Of a DNA stretch of 60,156 nucleotides, positions 23,474-32,000 are shown piece by piece (position 1 is the stretch's first letter; every line of letters starts with the position of its first letter). A model generated the notes under the pieces. The model was not told the DNA's origin and ran no database searches. It worked only from the letters and a program-made list of their open reading frames with translations. The stretch is from Methanobrevibacter thaueri (GTDB taxonomy: Archaea > Methanobacteriota > Methanobacteria > Methanobacteriales > Methanobacteriaceae). The stretch is from positions 1 to 60,156 of the forward strand of contig NZ_SUTK01000005.1 in NCBI RefSeq assembly GCF_015062905.1, given 5' to 3'. A program made the position numbers and the translations under genes.

Positions 23474-24084
23474 TCGGCTGCCTCCATATCACTTTTGTCA
23501 ATCAGGTCATAAATGAAACCCATTGTTCCCTTTTCTGCTCCGAGAAGCTTTTCGGTCATGTCTATAAAGACGGAAATGTCCTGTTCGCTGAATGTGCCTT
23601 CATTAAAGGTACCGTCGCTGAGGATAAGAAGCATCTTAACGCGCTCGGGTATATTATCGCATTCAAAGATGCCTTCATTCACTCCCTCTTTTATGACTTC
23701 GGATAGGATTGGAGTAATGACGTTGATCAATTTTTTTCTGACTTTATGGTGCATTAACACGTTATCCGGCTGGAAAAGAGCGTTCTTTATGGGTTGTTCC
23801 GCTTCGGTAGGTTTTACTGATGTAATTATCATGACTATTTTTTGCGGTACGGGAATGTCCATCCCGATAACCTGCTCTGCCATTTCGGTCTCGCTGGCGA
23901 TCATCATGTCTATGACCTCTTCGAGCATCTGCTCTTTGCTTTGGAAATGGTAGTAGTATGTGCCTTTGGCAATCTGAGCCTTTTCTATGATTTCGTCAAC
24001 GCTGGTATTCTCGTATCCCTGTGTGATGAACATATCATAGGCTATTTTTAACAGCTCTTTTTTCCTTTTTTCTCCTTTTTTCAT
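23470..24084 (-). CDS. TetR/AcrR family transcriptional regulator
   Basis: The protein has 204 residues from ATG 24084, which follows GGAGGAAATT; a TTG at 24096 overlaps that site. The N-terminal helix-turn-helix is clear (TSVDEIIEKAQIAKGTYYYHF), followed by an all-helical ligand domain. Such proteins repress until they bind a small molecule. A perfect 13-base palindrome at 24157-24169, in its own promoter, is the likely operator. Co-transcription with the CPBP membrane protein suggests it controls that gene in response to an unknown compound. Confidence 0.88.
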   Translation of the reverse strand: MKKGEKRKKELLKIAYDMFITQGYENTSVDEIIEKAQIAKGTYYYHFQSKEQMLEEVIDMMIASETEMAEQVIGMDIPVPQKIVMIITSVKPTEAEQPIKNALFQPDNVLMHHKVRKKLINVITPILSEVIKEGVNEGIFECDNIPERVKMLLILSDGTFNEGTFSEQDISVFIDMTEKLLGAEKGTMGFIYDLIDKSDMEAAE

Positions 24085-24156
24085 AATTTCCTCCAAAATA
24101 AACCATCGGTTGTTTTTTATATCATGGTTGACCTCTTGTTATCGTCAATCATTTTT

Positions 24157-24169
24157 CGACTATTAGTCG
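24157..24169. promoter_or_regulatory. Probable TetR operator
   Basis: CGACTATTAGTCG is a perfect palindrome around one central base, 73 bases upstream of the tetR start. A smaller inverted repeat, AACC-ATC-GGTT, lies at about 24102-24112. Both fit autorepression by a TetR dimer. Confidence 0.55.
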
Positions 24170-24394
24170 GTTTTTAATTCTAATATGAAAATTATAATAT
24201 ATAAATATTTTCACTTGGGAGGTTGATGGTGTTTGTATACTTGGTTTACCTGTGAAAAAATAGAAAATTGTAGGCGGTTTTTCCACCAGCTTGACTGTAT
24301 TTTAAATTTTTTGGTTAATCAAAATATTTATATATCATGTGGCACTACTGTTATATAACACATGTTAATTTTTCAGATTCATGGTGTAAAAAAA

Positions 24395-24410
24395 TTTAGG
24401 TTTACCTAAA
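24395..24410. promoter_or_regulatory. Iron-box-like palindrome 1 before RNA 3
   Basis: TTTAGGTTTACCTAAA is a perfect palindrome of the two halves TTTAGG and CCTAAA. A TATA box (CTTTATATAC, about 24422-24431) starts 12 bases later. It is the best example of the motif in the window. Confidence 0.6.
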
Positions 24411-24452
24411 AATTACCAAAACCTTTATATACTATGATGACCTACTTTTATA

Positions 24453-24750
24453 CAAGTGACATATATTTGGGCACGCCTAAATATTCACTTGACAAAACAT
24501 ATTATCAGTCGATAATAATACAATCTCCAAAATATAAAAAAATCTGTCAAATTAGTTTTTCACAATTTCTCTAATTTGATGCAGGGAAATCTTCTGCCAA
24601 AAATTTCCCGAAAAACACGAATTGGTGTTTAACTCTCCTCAACCCAAACACCAATTATTATCTATTTTAGATGAAAACATATAACTACTCTCAGAAATTA
24701 AATATGGATCCCATATTTAATTTCACTATCCTTTTATTCATTTTTTTTAA
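24453..24750 (+). ncRNA. Structured RNA 3, candidate iron-regulated small RNA
   Basis: This gene-free stretch (24085-24834) holds five hairpins on the plus strand. They are TATTATC/GATAATA (24500-24517, AGTC loop); CTG-TCAAATTAG/CTAATTTGA-CAG (24544-24584); GGGAAAT/ATTTCCC (24584-24609, sharing one base with the last); AATTGGTGTTT/AAACACCAATT (24620-24656); and a 14-pair stem around ATC (24694-24724). The fourth has a 15-base loop containing TCTCCTC (24634-24640), the same 7-mer found in the D loops of RNAs 1 and 2. A TATA box at about 24422 would start RNA near 24453, and T-rich sequence (24738-24757) ends it. Palindromes at 24395 and 24466 flank the start. No known RNA family was recognised. 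Confidence 0.5.
24466..24481. promoter_or_regulatory. Iron-box-like palindrome 2 at the start of RNA 3
   Basis: TTTGGG-CACG-CCTAAA has the same 6-4-6 geometry with one changed base. It lies 13 bases after the predicted RNA start, so a bound repressor would block transcription together with the upstream site. Confidence 0.5.
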
Positions 24751-24834
24751 TTTTTTTGCAATACATAACTATATTTATAATGAAACTTTAATTATTATAT
24801 GCTTGAAATTAATCGAATAAAGTAGGTAATTATC

Positions 24835-25551
24835 ATGGATAGAACAAGAAGACTTATTATCTTGATACTTGTCGTTATTCTAATAGGATTGATGGCAATT
24901 ATCGCAGGAGCACTATTCATTGGACATGACAGTGAACTTACTCATGGAAATAAGAACATACTGGTATGTGCAATTGATGAAAGCGAAAGCAGGCCTGGAA
25001 TGGGCGCTTGTGACATGGCATTCATCGTTAATTTACAAGATGGTACTCTTAAAAATTACACTCCTTTCTATCCTGGAGACATGACACATCCGACAGCTTC
25101 CGAACCGCAGGAAGCGCAGGCTCAAGGTGCAGGATCAGCACTGCTGCTTCACGATGCATTTTGGGATGCAGACAATCAGAAGGGTCTGCAGTTTGCAAAG
25201 GAAATAGTTGAATACCGCACAAACACCAAAATCGATTCTGTGGTGGCAATTAACAGCCAGGCACTGGATGCAATACTTTCCGCAGCAGGACCATTGGAAA
25301 TCGACGGAAAAATTACAAATGCAAGCGGTATCGACATAATCCGTGAAGATGACGGCAGCGGAGTATCCAGAGGTGATGCGGTAATAAAGGTTGTTAAAGC
25401 TGTTGCAAATGCCGCTTCCGGCAATCCTGGTGTAAAATCCGCAATGATAAATGCTGCACTTGACCAATACTCAAAAGGAAACATCGTAATGGATGACCAA
25501 GGAGACTTTGCAGGATTGCTTGCATCAAAAGGGTTTGAATCAATATTCTAA
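24835..25551 (+). CDS. DUF4012 family membrane-anchored protein
   Basis: The protein has 238 residues with an N-terminal membrane helix (LIILILVVILIGLMAIIAGA, about 7-26). An extracellular LytR-like domain follows. NILVCAIDESESRPGMGACDMAFIVNLQDG resembles the start of DUF4012 and LytR-CpsA-Psr domains, and VVAINSQALDAILSAAGPLEI is the typical second block. In bacteria LCP enzymes attach polymers to the cell wall. Whether this archaeal relative does so for pseudomurein-linked polymers is unknown. The TATA box ATATTTATAA (about 24771-24780) serves it, separate from RNA 3. Confidence 0.7.
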   Translation: MDRTRRLIILILVVILIGLMAIIAGALFIGHDSELTHGNKNILVCAIDESESRPGMGACDMAFIVNLQDGTLKNYTPFYPGDMTHPTASEPQEAQAQGAGSALLLHDAFWDADNQKGLQFAKEIVEYRTNTKIDSVVAINSQALDAILSAAGPLEIDGKITNASGIDIIREDDGSGVSRGDAVIKVVKAVANAASGNPGVKSAMINAALDQYSKGNIVMDDQGDFAGLLASKGFESIF

Positions 25552-25557
25552 CCCTAT

Positions 25558-26469
25558 TCAAATTTTAGGCTCTAGTTTTTTGATGAACAGTCCCATAAAC
25601 ATCACAACCAACGGGAAGAATATCACATAAATCACAAATAACAGTTCTGATGATATCACGTCTCCCATCACTGTCGATCCGGCCATCAGCATGATCAGGC
25701 TTATTACCGGTGCCAAAATCGCTATGAACGTATAGATCAATATGAATGAGTTCAGTTTCTGCGAGAACTCCTTTAACTTTATCTGCATGTCAAATGATAT
25801 GTCCTTTGCAATAATCTCCAGGCTGCCGGCCAGATTGCCTCCGACCCTAAGGGTTCCAACAATCTGATGAATCGCCCGTGTGAGACCTTCGGACTTAACC
25901 CTGCGGGACATCTCAAGCAGCGAATCCTCTGTCGGCCTTCCGAATTTTATTTCTTCCAGAACCCTGTTGAACTCTCTGGAAAGTGATCCGTAATTTGCAT
26001 TTCTAATGGTTATCAAGGCATCATGAAGTCCCCTTCCAGCCTTAAGCTCAATGCTCATGTGCCTCAGCGCATAGGGAAGCTCCTGATTCAGGTCGGAATA
26101 TCCCCGCTGCTCTTTCATATGCGGATACTTCAGCAGAAAGATGTAGGCCATAATCACTATAATCAGATACATTCCTCCCGGCTCCGCCCCGGCAATGAAT
26201 GAAACTGCCGCAAATCCGGTAAGCAGCAATCCGATGACATGCCTTTTCAATAGGACTTCAAGCAATTCGTCCCTCAGCCTGTCGAATCGTGTATCATACT
26301 TCCCTTGTTTTGTGCTGATGTCAAAGTTTAACTTTTCAAGTATTGACGGGTCAATTCGTTTGTCCTGACCGTCATTTTCTCTTTTTAATGACAGGCTGGC
26401 GAAAAAGTTTACGACAGACAGCACTCCTCCTCCAATGAATATGAAAAAGCTGTTGAGCATCATTATCAC
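25558..26469 (-). CDS. Type II/IV pilus inner-membrane assembly protein (TadB/TadC, GspF-like)
   Basis: The protein has 303 residues with membrane helices near the N-terminus, a middle pair, and a C-terminal pair (IYTFIAILAPVISLIMLMAG; LLFVIYVIFFPLVVMFMGLF). The cytoplasmic segment ELKAGRGLHDALITIRNANYG and SLEIIAKDI are typical of T2SSF domains. It forms the platform on which the ATPase turns to extend pilus-like fibres. It overlaps the ATPase gene by four bases. No prepilin gene is present nearby, so the fibre subunit must be elsewhere. Confidence 0.85.
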   Translation of the reverse strand: MIMMLNSFFIFIGGGVLSVVNFFASLSLKRENDGQDKRIDPSILEKLNFDISTKQGKYDTRFDRLRDELLEVLLKRHVIGLLLTGFAAVSFIAGAEPGGMYLIIVIMAYIFLLKYPHMKEQRGYSDLNQELPYALRHMSIELKAGRGLHDALITIRNANYGSLSREFNRVLEEIKFGRPTEDSLLEMSRRVKSEGLTRAIHQIVGTLRVGGNLAGSLEIIAKDISFDMQIKLKEFSQKLNSFILIYTFIAILAPVISLIMLMAGSTVMGDVISSELLFVIYVIFFPLVVMFMGLFIKKLEPKI

Positions 26470-27890
26470 CTGTTCAGGATGATTCTGTTCAGGACCTTCT
26501 GGGGATTTTTATAGTACAGCTCGATAACGCTGTTGACCCCTTCAACGGAACGGATGTTCTGACTGATCATATGCTTCAGGACCAGCTTTCTGTTTTCAAT
26601 CTCATGTTTAAGCTCAACCATGGATTTTCCGCTTAAGCTGGCAATCTGCTGCAGGGTATTGCTTGTTATGCTGATGTTGTCGATGCTGTCCCTTTCAGGA
26701 TTCCACTGGAATATCTTGTTCAGCTGGACGGTGCCCTCCTCCATGCCGACAACTTCTGCAACCTCGCTGATTCGTCTAAATGAAACCCCCGATGGGGTGT
26801 AAATCCTGTTCTGCATTATTATGAAATCGATTGCCTGTATCATGATTTCCGGAACGGACATCGGTTCGTTGGTAAGTCTTGTTATTGTTTCCCTTGCATC
26901 ATTTGAGTGCAATGTTCCAAAGCCTGAATGTCCGGTGTTCAGGGCGGTGAAAAGGGTGATTGCCTCGTCGGCCCTCACCTCTCCGACAATGATTCTGTCC
27001 GGACGCTGCCTCAGGGAATTCTTGACAAGGTCGTTCATGGTGAGCTCTCCTTTGCCCTCGACATTGGCTGGCCTTGTTTCCATGCGGATGACATGCTCAT
27101 GGGGAATCTGAAGCTCCAGCGTGTCTTCAATCGTGATTATCCTCTCATTGGGATTGATGAATGCCGAAAGGGCGTTGAGTGTAGTTGTCTTTCCGGAGCT
27201 TGTTCCGCCTGAAATTATTGCATTTGCCGATTTGACGCCGAGACCGTCGATGCACAGCCACAGAAACCCTGCAAGGTCCAGTGAAATTGTCCTTGAATTT
27301 ATCAGGTCGATGATGGTCAGGGGGTCCCGTCTGAACTTTCTTATTGTAAGTGAAGGCCCGTCAGCCGAAACCGGAGGTATTGTGGCGTTTATCCTGGAGC
27401 CGTCAATTAGCCTTCCGTCAAGGATTGGGGATTCCTGGTCGATTCTTCTGTTGATTTGCCTTGCAATCGAATCGATGAGGTCCCTGAGTTCTCCTTCATC
27501 ATCAAACTGAAGATTCGTCTTCATCATTCCGTATTCACGGTGATAGACGAATATGGGCTTTCCGGTTCCGATTATCATTATTTCCTCAAGCTCGTCATCC
27601 TGAATCAGCGGGTCTATTGCACCGTATCCGATGATGTCCCTCAGGAACTTTCGTGACAGGCCGTCCAGATATTCATTTGGGATGTCATTGTCCTGTGTTG
27701 TTCCGTTCAGCCTTAAGAACAGAAAGCTCCGGATATCATTTAGCAGCTTCTCTTCACTCACCTGGAAATTGTCGCCGGCGGATATTGCCAGGTCAACCAG
27801 ATTCTCGCGCATTTCTCCCAAAAGGATTCTCTCTTCGGGAGAGTATTCTTGCTTTGTTACGTCATATTGTGGTATTATATCTTTGTTCAT
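26466..27890 (-). CDS. Pilus/secretion ATPase (TadA/CpaF, GspE family)
   Basis: The protein has 474 residues. The N-terminal domain (about 60-190) precedes a RecA-like core with Walker A GGTSSGKTT, the Asp box IITIEDTLELQIP and Walker B DRIIVGEVR. The HSGFGTLHSN histidine box follows. This is the hexameric motor for archaeal type IV pili or related secretion. The partner membrane protein is encoded directly after it. The promoter region contains an AGTATTACT site (27930-27938) like those at the 14- and 18-kb promoters. A role in adhesion is plausible but not shown. Confidence 0.9.
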   Translation of the reverse strand: MNKDIIPQYDVTKQEYSPEERILLGEMRENLVDLAISAGDNFQVSEEKLLNDIRSFLFLRLNGTTQDNDIPNEYLDGLSRKFLRDIIGYGAIDPLIQDDELEEIMIIGTGKPIFVYHREYGMMKTNLQFDDEGELRDLIDSIARQINRRIDQESPILDGRLIDGSRINATIPPVSADGPSLTIRKFRRDPLTIIDLINSRTISLDLAGFLWLCIDGLGVKSANAIISGGTSSGKTTTLNALSAFINPNERIITIEDTLELQIPHEHVIRMETRPANVEGKGELTMNDLVKNSLRQRPDRIIVGEVRADEAITLFTALNTGHSGFGTLHSNDARETITRLTNEPMSVPEIMIQAIDFIIMQNRIYTPSGVSFRRISEVAEVVGMEEGTVQLNKIFQWNPERDSIDNISITSNTLQQIASLSGKSMVELKHEIENRKLVLKHMISQNIRSVEGVNSVIELYYKNPQKVLNRIILNR

Positions 27891-27920
27891 ATTTTCACCA
27901 ATGGCGATTTTCAGTTATAG

Positions 27921-27938
27921 TTACTAATTAGTATTACT
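27921..27938. promoter_or_regulatory. TTACTAATTAGTATTACT site before the pilus ATPase
   Basis: TACTAATTAGTA is a palindrome and the site ends in AGTATTACT. It shares TTACTAATTAGTAT with the segment just after the RNA 2 promoter (17999-18012). It lies 31-48 bases upstream of the minus-strand ATPase start. It may be a further operator of the GTATTAC regulon, but AT-rich chance similarity cannot be excluded. Confidence 0.35.
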
Positions 27939-28015
27939 AATTTATAAAGTTTTTATTACTTTTGAAAGCATTATTAGTGATATAGAACAATATTTAAACA
28001 TTAAGGCATTTTGAG

Positions 28016-28921
28016 GTGGTCTTTATCATTGAAATCGATGAAAAAATCAAATCGCTTGAAGAATGTGAGAAATGCAAGGATGTCCAAATAAAGAAATTTA
28101 CCCCATTGAGGGACCTGATAGATTTTGAAACCCTGGACGGGGAATATATGAGATGCGAATGCGGAAAAAGGCCGCTTGATATTGTGATGAGCCATATCCT
28201 TAAAATAATGATTGAAGAGGCCATCGTTCCCGAAAAGGCGACTCTCAGGAGAAACTCTCCTGTTCCTCTATCCGGATTTTACTACAGCAGCCTGAACCCT
28301 CAGTTTATTGGAGAAAAGACACTCATATTGCTGCATCCTGATTTTACAGCAGATGTTGCATCAAGATTGATCAATGAGGTTCCCGAAGTCAAATGTGTCC
28401 TTAAAGGAAGTCCTCAGAATACAGTGGGCCAACTGGACAGGAATTCACAAATCAGCCACTTTGAAATTCTTGAAGGCGACGACACCCAGATAAATGTCAT
28501 GAGGACCCTGCTGCAGGAAAAGGTGGTTCTGGTCAAAAGTCAGTCAAGACACCACATCGAAGTTGCAATGACCACCGAAGAGAAGCTGCTCAGGCTGCAC
28601 AACTATCTGAAAAACAACGATGTCAAAACAGGAACTGCAATTGACGGCATGTGCGGTCTTGGGGCGCTTGGAATCTATCTGCTCAAATACGGATTTGAAA
28701 AGGTGATGTTCAACGACATCAATCCTGAAATGATTGATGCTTTAAAGAACAATCTGGAAATAAACGGCATTTCCGATGGCTATGAAATATATAATGGGGC
28801 ATTCGAGGATTTGGAATTTGGTGATGTGGATTTATGCGTCATCGATGCATTCCCTGGTGTGGATGTTGAAGAAATAGTTAAAAAGGCCGAAAAGATGGCT
28901 GAAAATGTGATTGTTATCTAG
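28016..28921 (+). CDS. SAM-dependent methyltransferase-like protein, methanogen type
   Basis: The protein has about 301 residues. An N-terminal domain carries CEKCKD and MRCECGKRP, four cysteines suited to zinc. The C-terminal half has a Rossmann methyltransferase core: AIDGMCGLGALGIYLLKYG, then VMFNDINPEMIDALKNNL, then DLCVIDAFPGVD. The target is unknown; tRNA or protein is possible. The start is unclear: GTG 28016 lies inside GAGGTGG, which looks like the ribosome site itself, and no ATG is in frame nearby. The true start could be a rare codon slightly downstream. Confidence 0.65.
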   Translation: MVFIIEIDEKIKSLEECEKCKDVQIKKFTPLRDLIDFETLDGEYMRCECGKRPLDIVMSHILKIMIEEAIVPEKATLRRNSPVPLSGFYYSSLNPQFIGEKTLILLHPDFTADVASRLINEVPEVKCVLKGSPQNTVGQLDRNSQISHFEILEGDDTQINVMRTLLQEKVVLVKSQSRHHIEVAMTTEEKLLRLHNYLKNNDVKTGTAIDGMCGLGALGIYLLKYGFEKVMFNDINPEMIDALKNNLEINGISDGYEIYNGAFEDLEFGDVDLCVIDAFPGVDVEEIVKKAEKMAENVIVI

Positions 28922-29188
28922 TTACAGTTTATTATTTAATTCTAGGATAATTTTAAACATTTTTTCAATATCTTCAGGCATATTTTTTTCTATAACTTCG
29001 AAAGGAGCAATATGCTTTCTATTAAGATATTCCTGGGCAAAGCTACGGCCCATGAATTCAACGCCCTCAAAATTCATAATTACCTTTGAAACAGTTTTAT
29101 CAATGTTTTTGAACAGTTTTTCGATTTTTTGTCTTGATCCTAAATCTGTGCCGATTTCTTTTTTTAGAAAAACTTCAATTTCGCTCAT
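28922..29188 (-). CDS. STAS-like (DUF4325) small protein
   Basis: The protein has 88 residues. VIMNFEGVEFMGRSFAQEYL is the core of the DUF4325 fold, which resembles the STAS domain of anti-anti-sigma factors. The serine in GRSFAQE is in the place of the phosphorylatable residue of SpoIIAA-like proteins. It overlaps the upstream GHKL ATPase gene by four bases. Together they look like a kinase/partner switch. Archaea have no sigma factors, so the controlled partner must be something else. Confidence 0.7.
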   Translation of the reverse strand: MSEIEVFLKKEIGTDLGSRQKIEKLFKNIDKTVSKVIMNFEGVEFMGRSFAQEYLNRKHIAPFEVIEKNMPEDIEKMFKIILELNNKL

Positions 29189-29889
29189 GTTATCTGTTCA
29201 TATTTTACTTGTTTTAAATATTTATATATATCAATTTTTGAGTCCAAATTCATTCTTAAACTAACTAATGTTCCCTTAACGCAATCATGAGGGATTTTTC
29301 TGGCAGTGATGCGGTCTTTAGTTATATGTATTAATGCACATCCTGAAACAATTAATACTTCCCCATTGCTACCGGATATAACAATATTTATGGTGTTGTT
29401 TAATCCAGTTCCTCTTTCAATGTATCCTAATTCATTTTTACTGGATAACCCATTAATTGCTTGCATAATTGCATCACAATCATCTTTTATTGGACATTGA
29501 AGCTTTTTTAAAGAAGCAGGTATGGTTATTCCATCATCTAAAAATCCAAATTCATAGAACTTGCCGTCATTTTTACCCATGACATATGCATTTTCAAATT
29601 TTGAATGGTCATAAATATTTGCGATTAATTCATGAAAAACAAATTTTAGGGTGGTGATATTGTTTTGGTTAATGTTTAATTCTTCTAAGATTTCATTTGA
29701 TATTTCTTCCGAATTATCAGTATTCACATTAACTTTTCTAATTGAATCTATTTTTTTAAAATTAATTTTCTCATTGTTAATCATTGGCAAAGCAACAGTT
29801 GGACTAAAATCACCAATATCCATTTCAATATCTTTCTTTTTCATATTTTCATATTCTTCAAATTTCTTTAATAATATTCTTTTCATCAA
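29185..29889 (-). CDS. GHKL-type ATPase (anti-sigma-kinase-like)
   Basis: The protein has 234 residues. The Bergerat-fold N-box is FVFHELIANIYDHS, followed by FLDDGITIPASL (G1 box-like) and ERGTGLNNTINIV (G2 box-like). There is no histidine-phosphotransfer domain, membrane segment or sensor, so it is not a classical histidine kinase. It resembles RsbW/SpoIIAB-like serine kinases. The N-terminal 70 residues are variable. Coupled translation with the STAS-like gene supports a partner-switching pair. What it senses is unknown. Confidence 0.7.
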   Translation of the reverse strand: MMKRILLKKFEEYENMKKKDIEMDIGDFSPTVALPMINNEKINFKKIDSIRKVNVNTDNSEEISNEILEELNINQNNITTLKFVFHELIANIYDHSKFENAYVMGKNDGKFYEFGFLDDGITIPASLKKLQCPIKDDCDAIMQAINGLSSKNELGYIERGTGLNNTINIVISGSNGEVLIVSGCALIHITKDRITARKIPHDCVKGTLVSLRMNLDSKIDIYKYLKQVKYEQIT

Positions 29890-29894
29890 ATCAC

Positions 29895-31148
29895 CTAAAT
29901 AAACATTTGCATGTAGATAACAATTGCAGGAATAATCAGAACGCCCATCAGGTGGGATTTGCCGATTCCAATGTAGTGGGGAAGCATTCCCATCGCAGTT
30001 GAGGTAACCAAAGCCAGGCTCATGTATAAGACCGGTGCCTTATAGTAGATGATGAAAAGGTACAGTATCACAATCTGGAGAATAATCACTCCAATCGAGA
30101 GTTTCCTATAATCAACACCGCCCATCAGCCTTGAAAATGAGTCCCCCAGTTTCAATGACAGCATCAATGAGACGGACACGGCAATCAATGATGCGAAAAT
30201 GAAGATTGCCAGATGGTTCAGCCCCATTTCAAAAATCAGGTATGACATGTAGACCGCTATTCCGCTTCTCGGGTTTCCTATAATGTAGATTGCAATCAGC
30301 GAGAACAGGCAGTCTGAAATGTTCAGTCCGGATGTTGCAAGAAGGAAATTCACAGTATCTTCATCGTCATTGTCGTTTGTTCCGCTCACAGCCTGTGCTA
30401 TCACCGTTCCCTGTGCAGGTCCGAAGCCCGGCAGAAAGCCGAGGATTGCGCCTGTGATTCCTCCTGCAAATATGCTTTTGAACTTGTTGTAATCAATGTT
30501 GAGCTCGTAGAAGGGATTCTGATGCGGTATTGTGGAGGAGTCGTTCAGGCTGAACAGTATTGTGCTTATTCCGAAAAGTCCCGAAAATGTGCACATCAGC
30601 GTGATTCCGGATGATATTGGGGTTTGGAAAATTATCCATCCGAGGATTCCCGAAAGCACAAAGAGAAGAAGGGCCCACAGAAAGTCCCTGAAGTTTCCGG
30701 TCATGCTGTGTGTCAGATAGATTGATGCGGCAAGAAGTATTATCCATGTAAATGGCTTTGATACGTCGTGCAGAATCGGCAGGGCTATTGCAAAGGCTGG
30801 AAGCATCAGGATTGTCACGATAATTGCCCCGAATCCTCCGACGGAGACGACTCTTATAACCTCTTTTGACCTGCCCTGAAGCACCATCCGGTGTCCCGGA
30901 AGTATTGATGTTGCCGTTCCCTCCTGAGGCACTCCCAAAAGCATCGAAGGCACAAATTCGATAAGCGCATGGGCAATCGACATCGAAACCATGAGCACAC
31001 ATAGGAATTCCGGCGACACTATCGTCAAAAGGAATGTTGAGGATGCAAAGATTATCGCTCCTGCGGTATTGACGTGTATGCCGGGTATCATGCCTGTCGT
31101 TGTTCCTATTGCTATTCCTATAAAACATGCTATAACTAATTCTATCAT
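29895..31148 (-). CDS. Tripartite tricarboxylate transporter TctA-like permease
   Basis: This is a 417-residue membrane protein with about ten to twelve helices. Two related glycine-rich loops, TTGMIPGIHVNTAG near the N-terminus and LGFLPGFGPAQG in the middle, are typical of TctA (DUF112) permeases and show the inverted-repeat design. Bacterial TctA needs TctB and a periplasmic TctC. Neither is here, as is usual for archaeal stand-alone members. The substrate is unknown. The gene lies 5 bases upstream of the GHKL gene on the same strand and may share its mRNA. Confidence 0.8.
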   Translation of the reverse strand: MIELVIACFIGIAIGTTTGMIPGIHVNTAGAIIFASSTFLLTIVSPEFLCVLMVSMSIAHALIEFVPSMLLGVPQEGTATSILPGHRMVLQGRSKEVIRVVSVGGFGAIIVTILMLPAFAIALPILHDVSKPFTWIILLAASIYLTHSMTGNFRDFLWALLLFVLSGILGWIIFQTPISSGITLMCTFSGLFGISTILFSLNDSSTIPHQNPFYELNIDYNKFKSIFAGGITGAILGFLPGFGPAQGTVIAQAVSGTNDNDDEDTVNFLLATSGLNISDCLFSLIAIYIIGNPRSGIAVYMSYLIFEMGLNHLAIFIFASLIAVSVSLMLSLKLGDSFSRLMGGVDYRKLSIGVIILQIVILYLFIIYYKAPVLYMSLALVTSTAMGMLPHYIGIGKSHLMGVLIIPAIVIYMQMFI

Positions 31149-31286
31149 AGCTATTAATTGAACAAACTATAATTTAAAGCTTGTTTAAGCCAATAAGGAA
31201 TATTTACTTTGTTTTTGAATATTTAGGTGATTTGGTAATATTGTTTCCATTAAATATAAATGTTATTAATGTGTTAATATAATATT

Positions 31287-32000
31287 ATGGCAAATGTCAA
31301 AAAAGTTGGAGTGATCTTAATAGGATTGTTTGTGGCCCTGCTGCTCATCTCATTTTTTGTAGGCACTGCAATCAATCTTTTCGTTCCGCCTTCCGAAGCG
31401 GTTTACAGTGACAGTATAGTTGAGGATATAGGCGGAGACAATGCTTTGGTTGCAACTTTAAATGGCTGTGCTGAAGTGTCTAGAAACGATATCCCTGACG
31501 GAAATTTTAAAACAGACTTGAACTTCAATCTCGGCTGGAAAAATGCAAAAAACATCAGTTTTGTGGATACTTACGCCAATAAGGGATATATGATTGTATG
31601 GAAGGATTCTCCAAAGAATTATCCTATCCTTTCAAGTGAAAAAGAGGCAAAATACATATCCGATTATGTCGGGGCAATGAACGGAACATGCTTTTTGGTC
31701 AATTTCCCCGATAAGGATGCGGTCTATGGAATAATCGTTGCGGGCGATGATATCGAATGCTCCGAAGCCCACTTGATGTATACGATTCTTGATTTGAACC
31801 GGTCTGAGTTTAAGCAAACCTACTCTACGGCCACCTACAGCTATCCGAGCAGCTATGATGGTGGTTCAAGTCATTATCACACGGTGATTCCAGACAGATA
31901 CACATTGTCAAGAACCGATCCCGGCGCCTATTATGACCATTACGAATATGGTGACAATTACGATATTGACAGCTATTTGGAATCTCAGGGATATGATTAG
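31287..32000 (+). CDS. Membrane-anchored protein of unknown function
   Basis: The protein has 237 residues. It has one N-terminal helix (VGVILIGLFVALLLISFFVG, about 7-26), an extracellular domain of no recognised family, and a Tyr/Ser/His/Asp-rich tail (YSYPSSYDGGSSHYH). Nothing catalytic is visible. An AATATAATAT promoter-like stretch precedes the ATG. The gene converges on the MarR gene and their stops overlap by four bases. It is most likely an envelope protein; I would not assign a function. Confidence 0.6.
   Translation: MANVKKVGVILIGLFVALLLISFFVGTAINLFVPPSEAVYSDSIVEDIGGDNALVATLNGCAEVSRNDIPDGNFKTDLNFNLGWKNAKNISFVDTYANKGYMIVWKDSPKNYPILSSEKEAKYISDYVGAMNGTCFLVNFPDKDAVYGIIVAGDDIECSEAHLMYTILDLNRSEFKQTYSTATYSYPSSYDGGSSHYHTVIPDRYTLSRTDPGAYYDHYEYGDNYDIDSYLESQGYD

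Noticed and set aside
24226..24255. Nine-codon ORF after GGGAGG encoding a hydrophobic peptide
   Set aside because: The ribosome site is good, but nine residues with no context are too little to support a gene.
30493..31128. 211-residue open frame on the minus strand
   Set aside because: It is a frame-shifted shadow of the TctA-like permease, with unlikely composition (many Arg, Asn and Cys) and no ribosome site.
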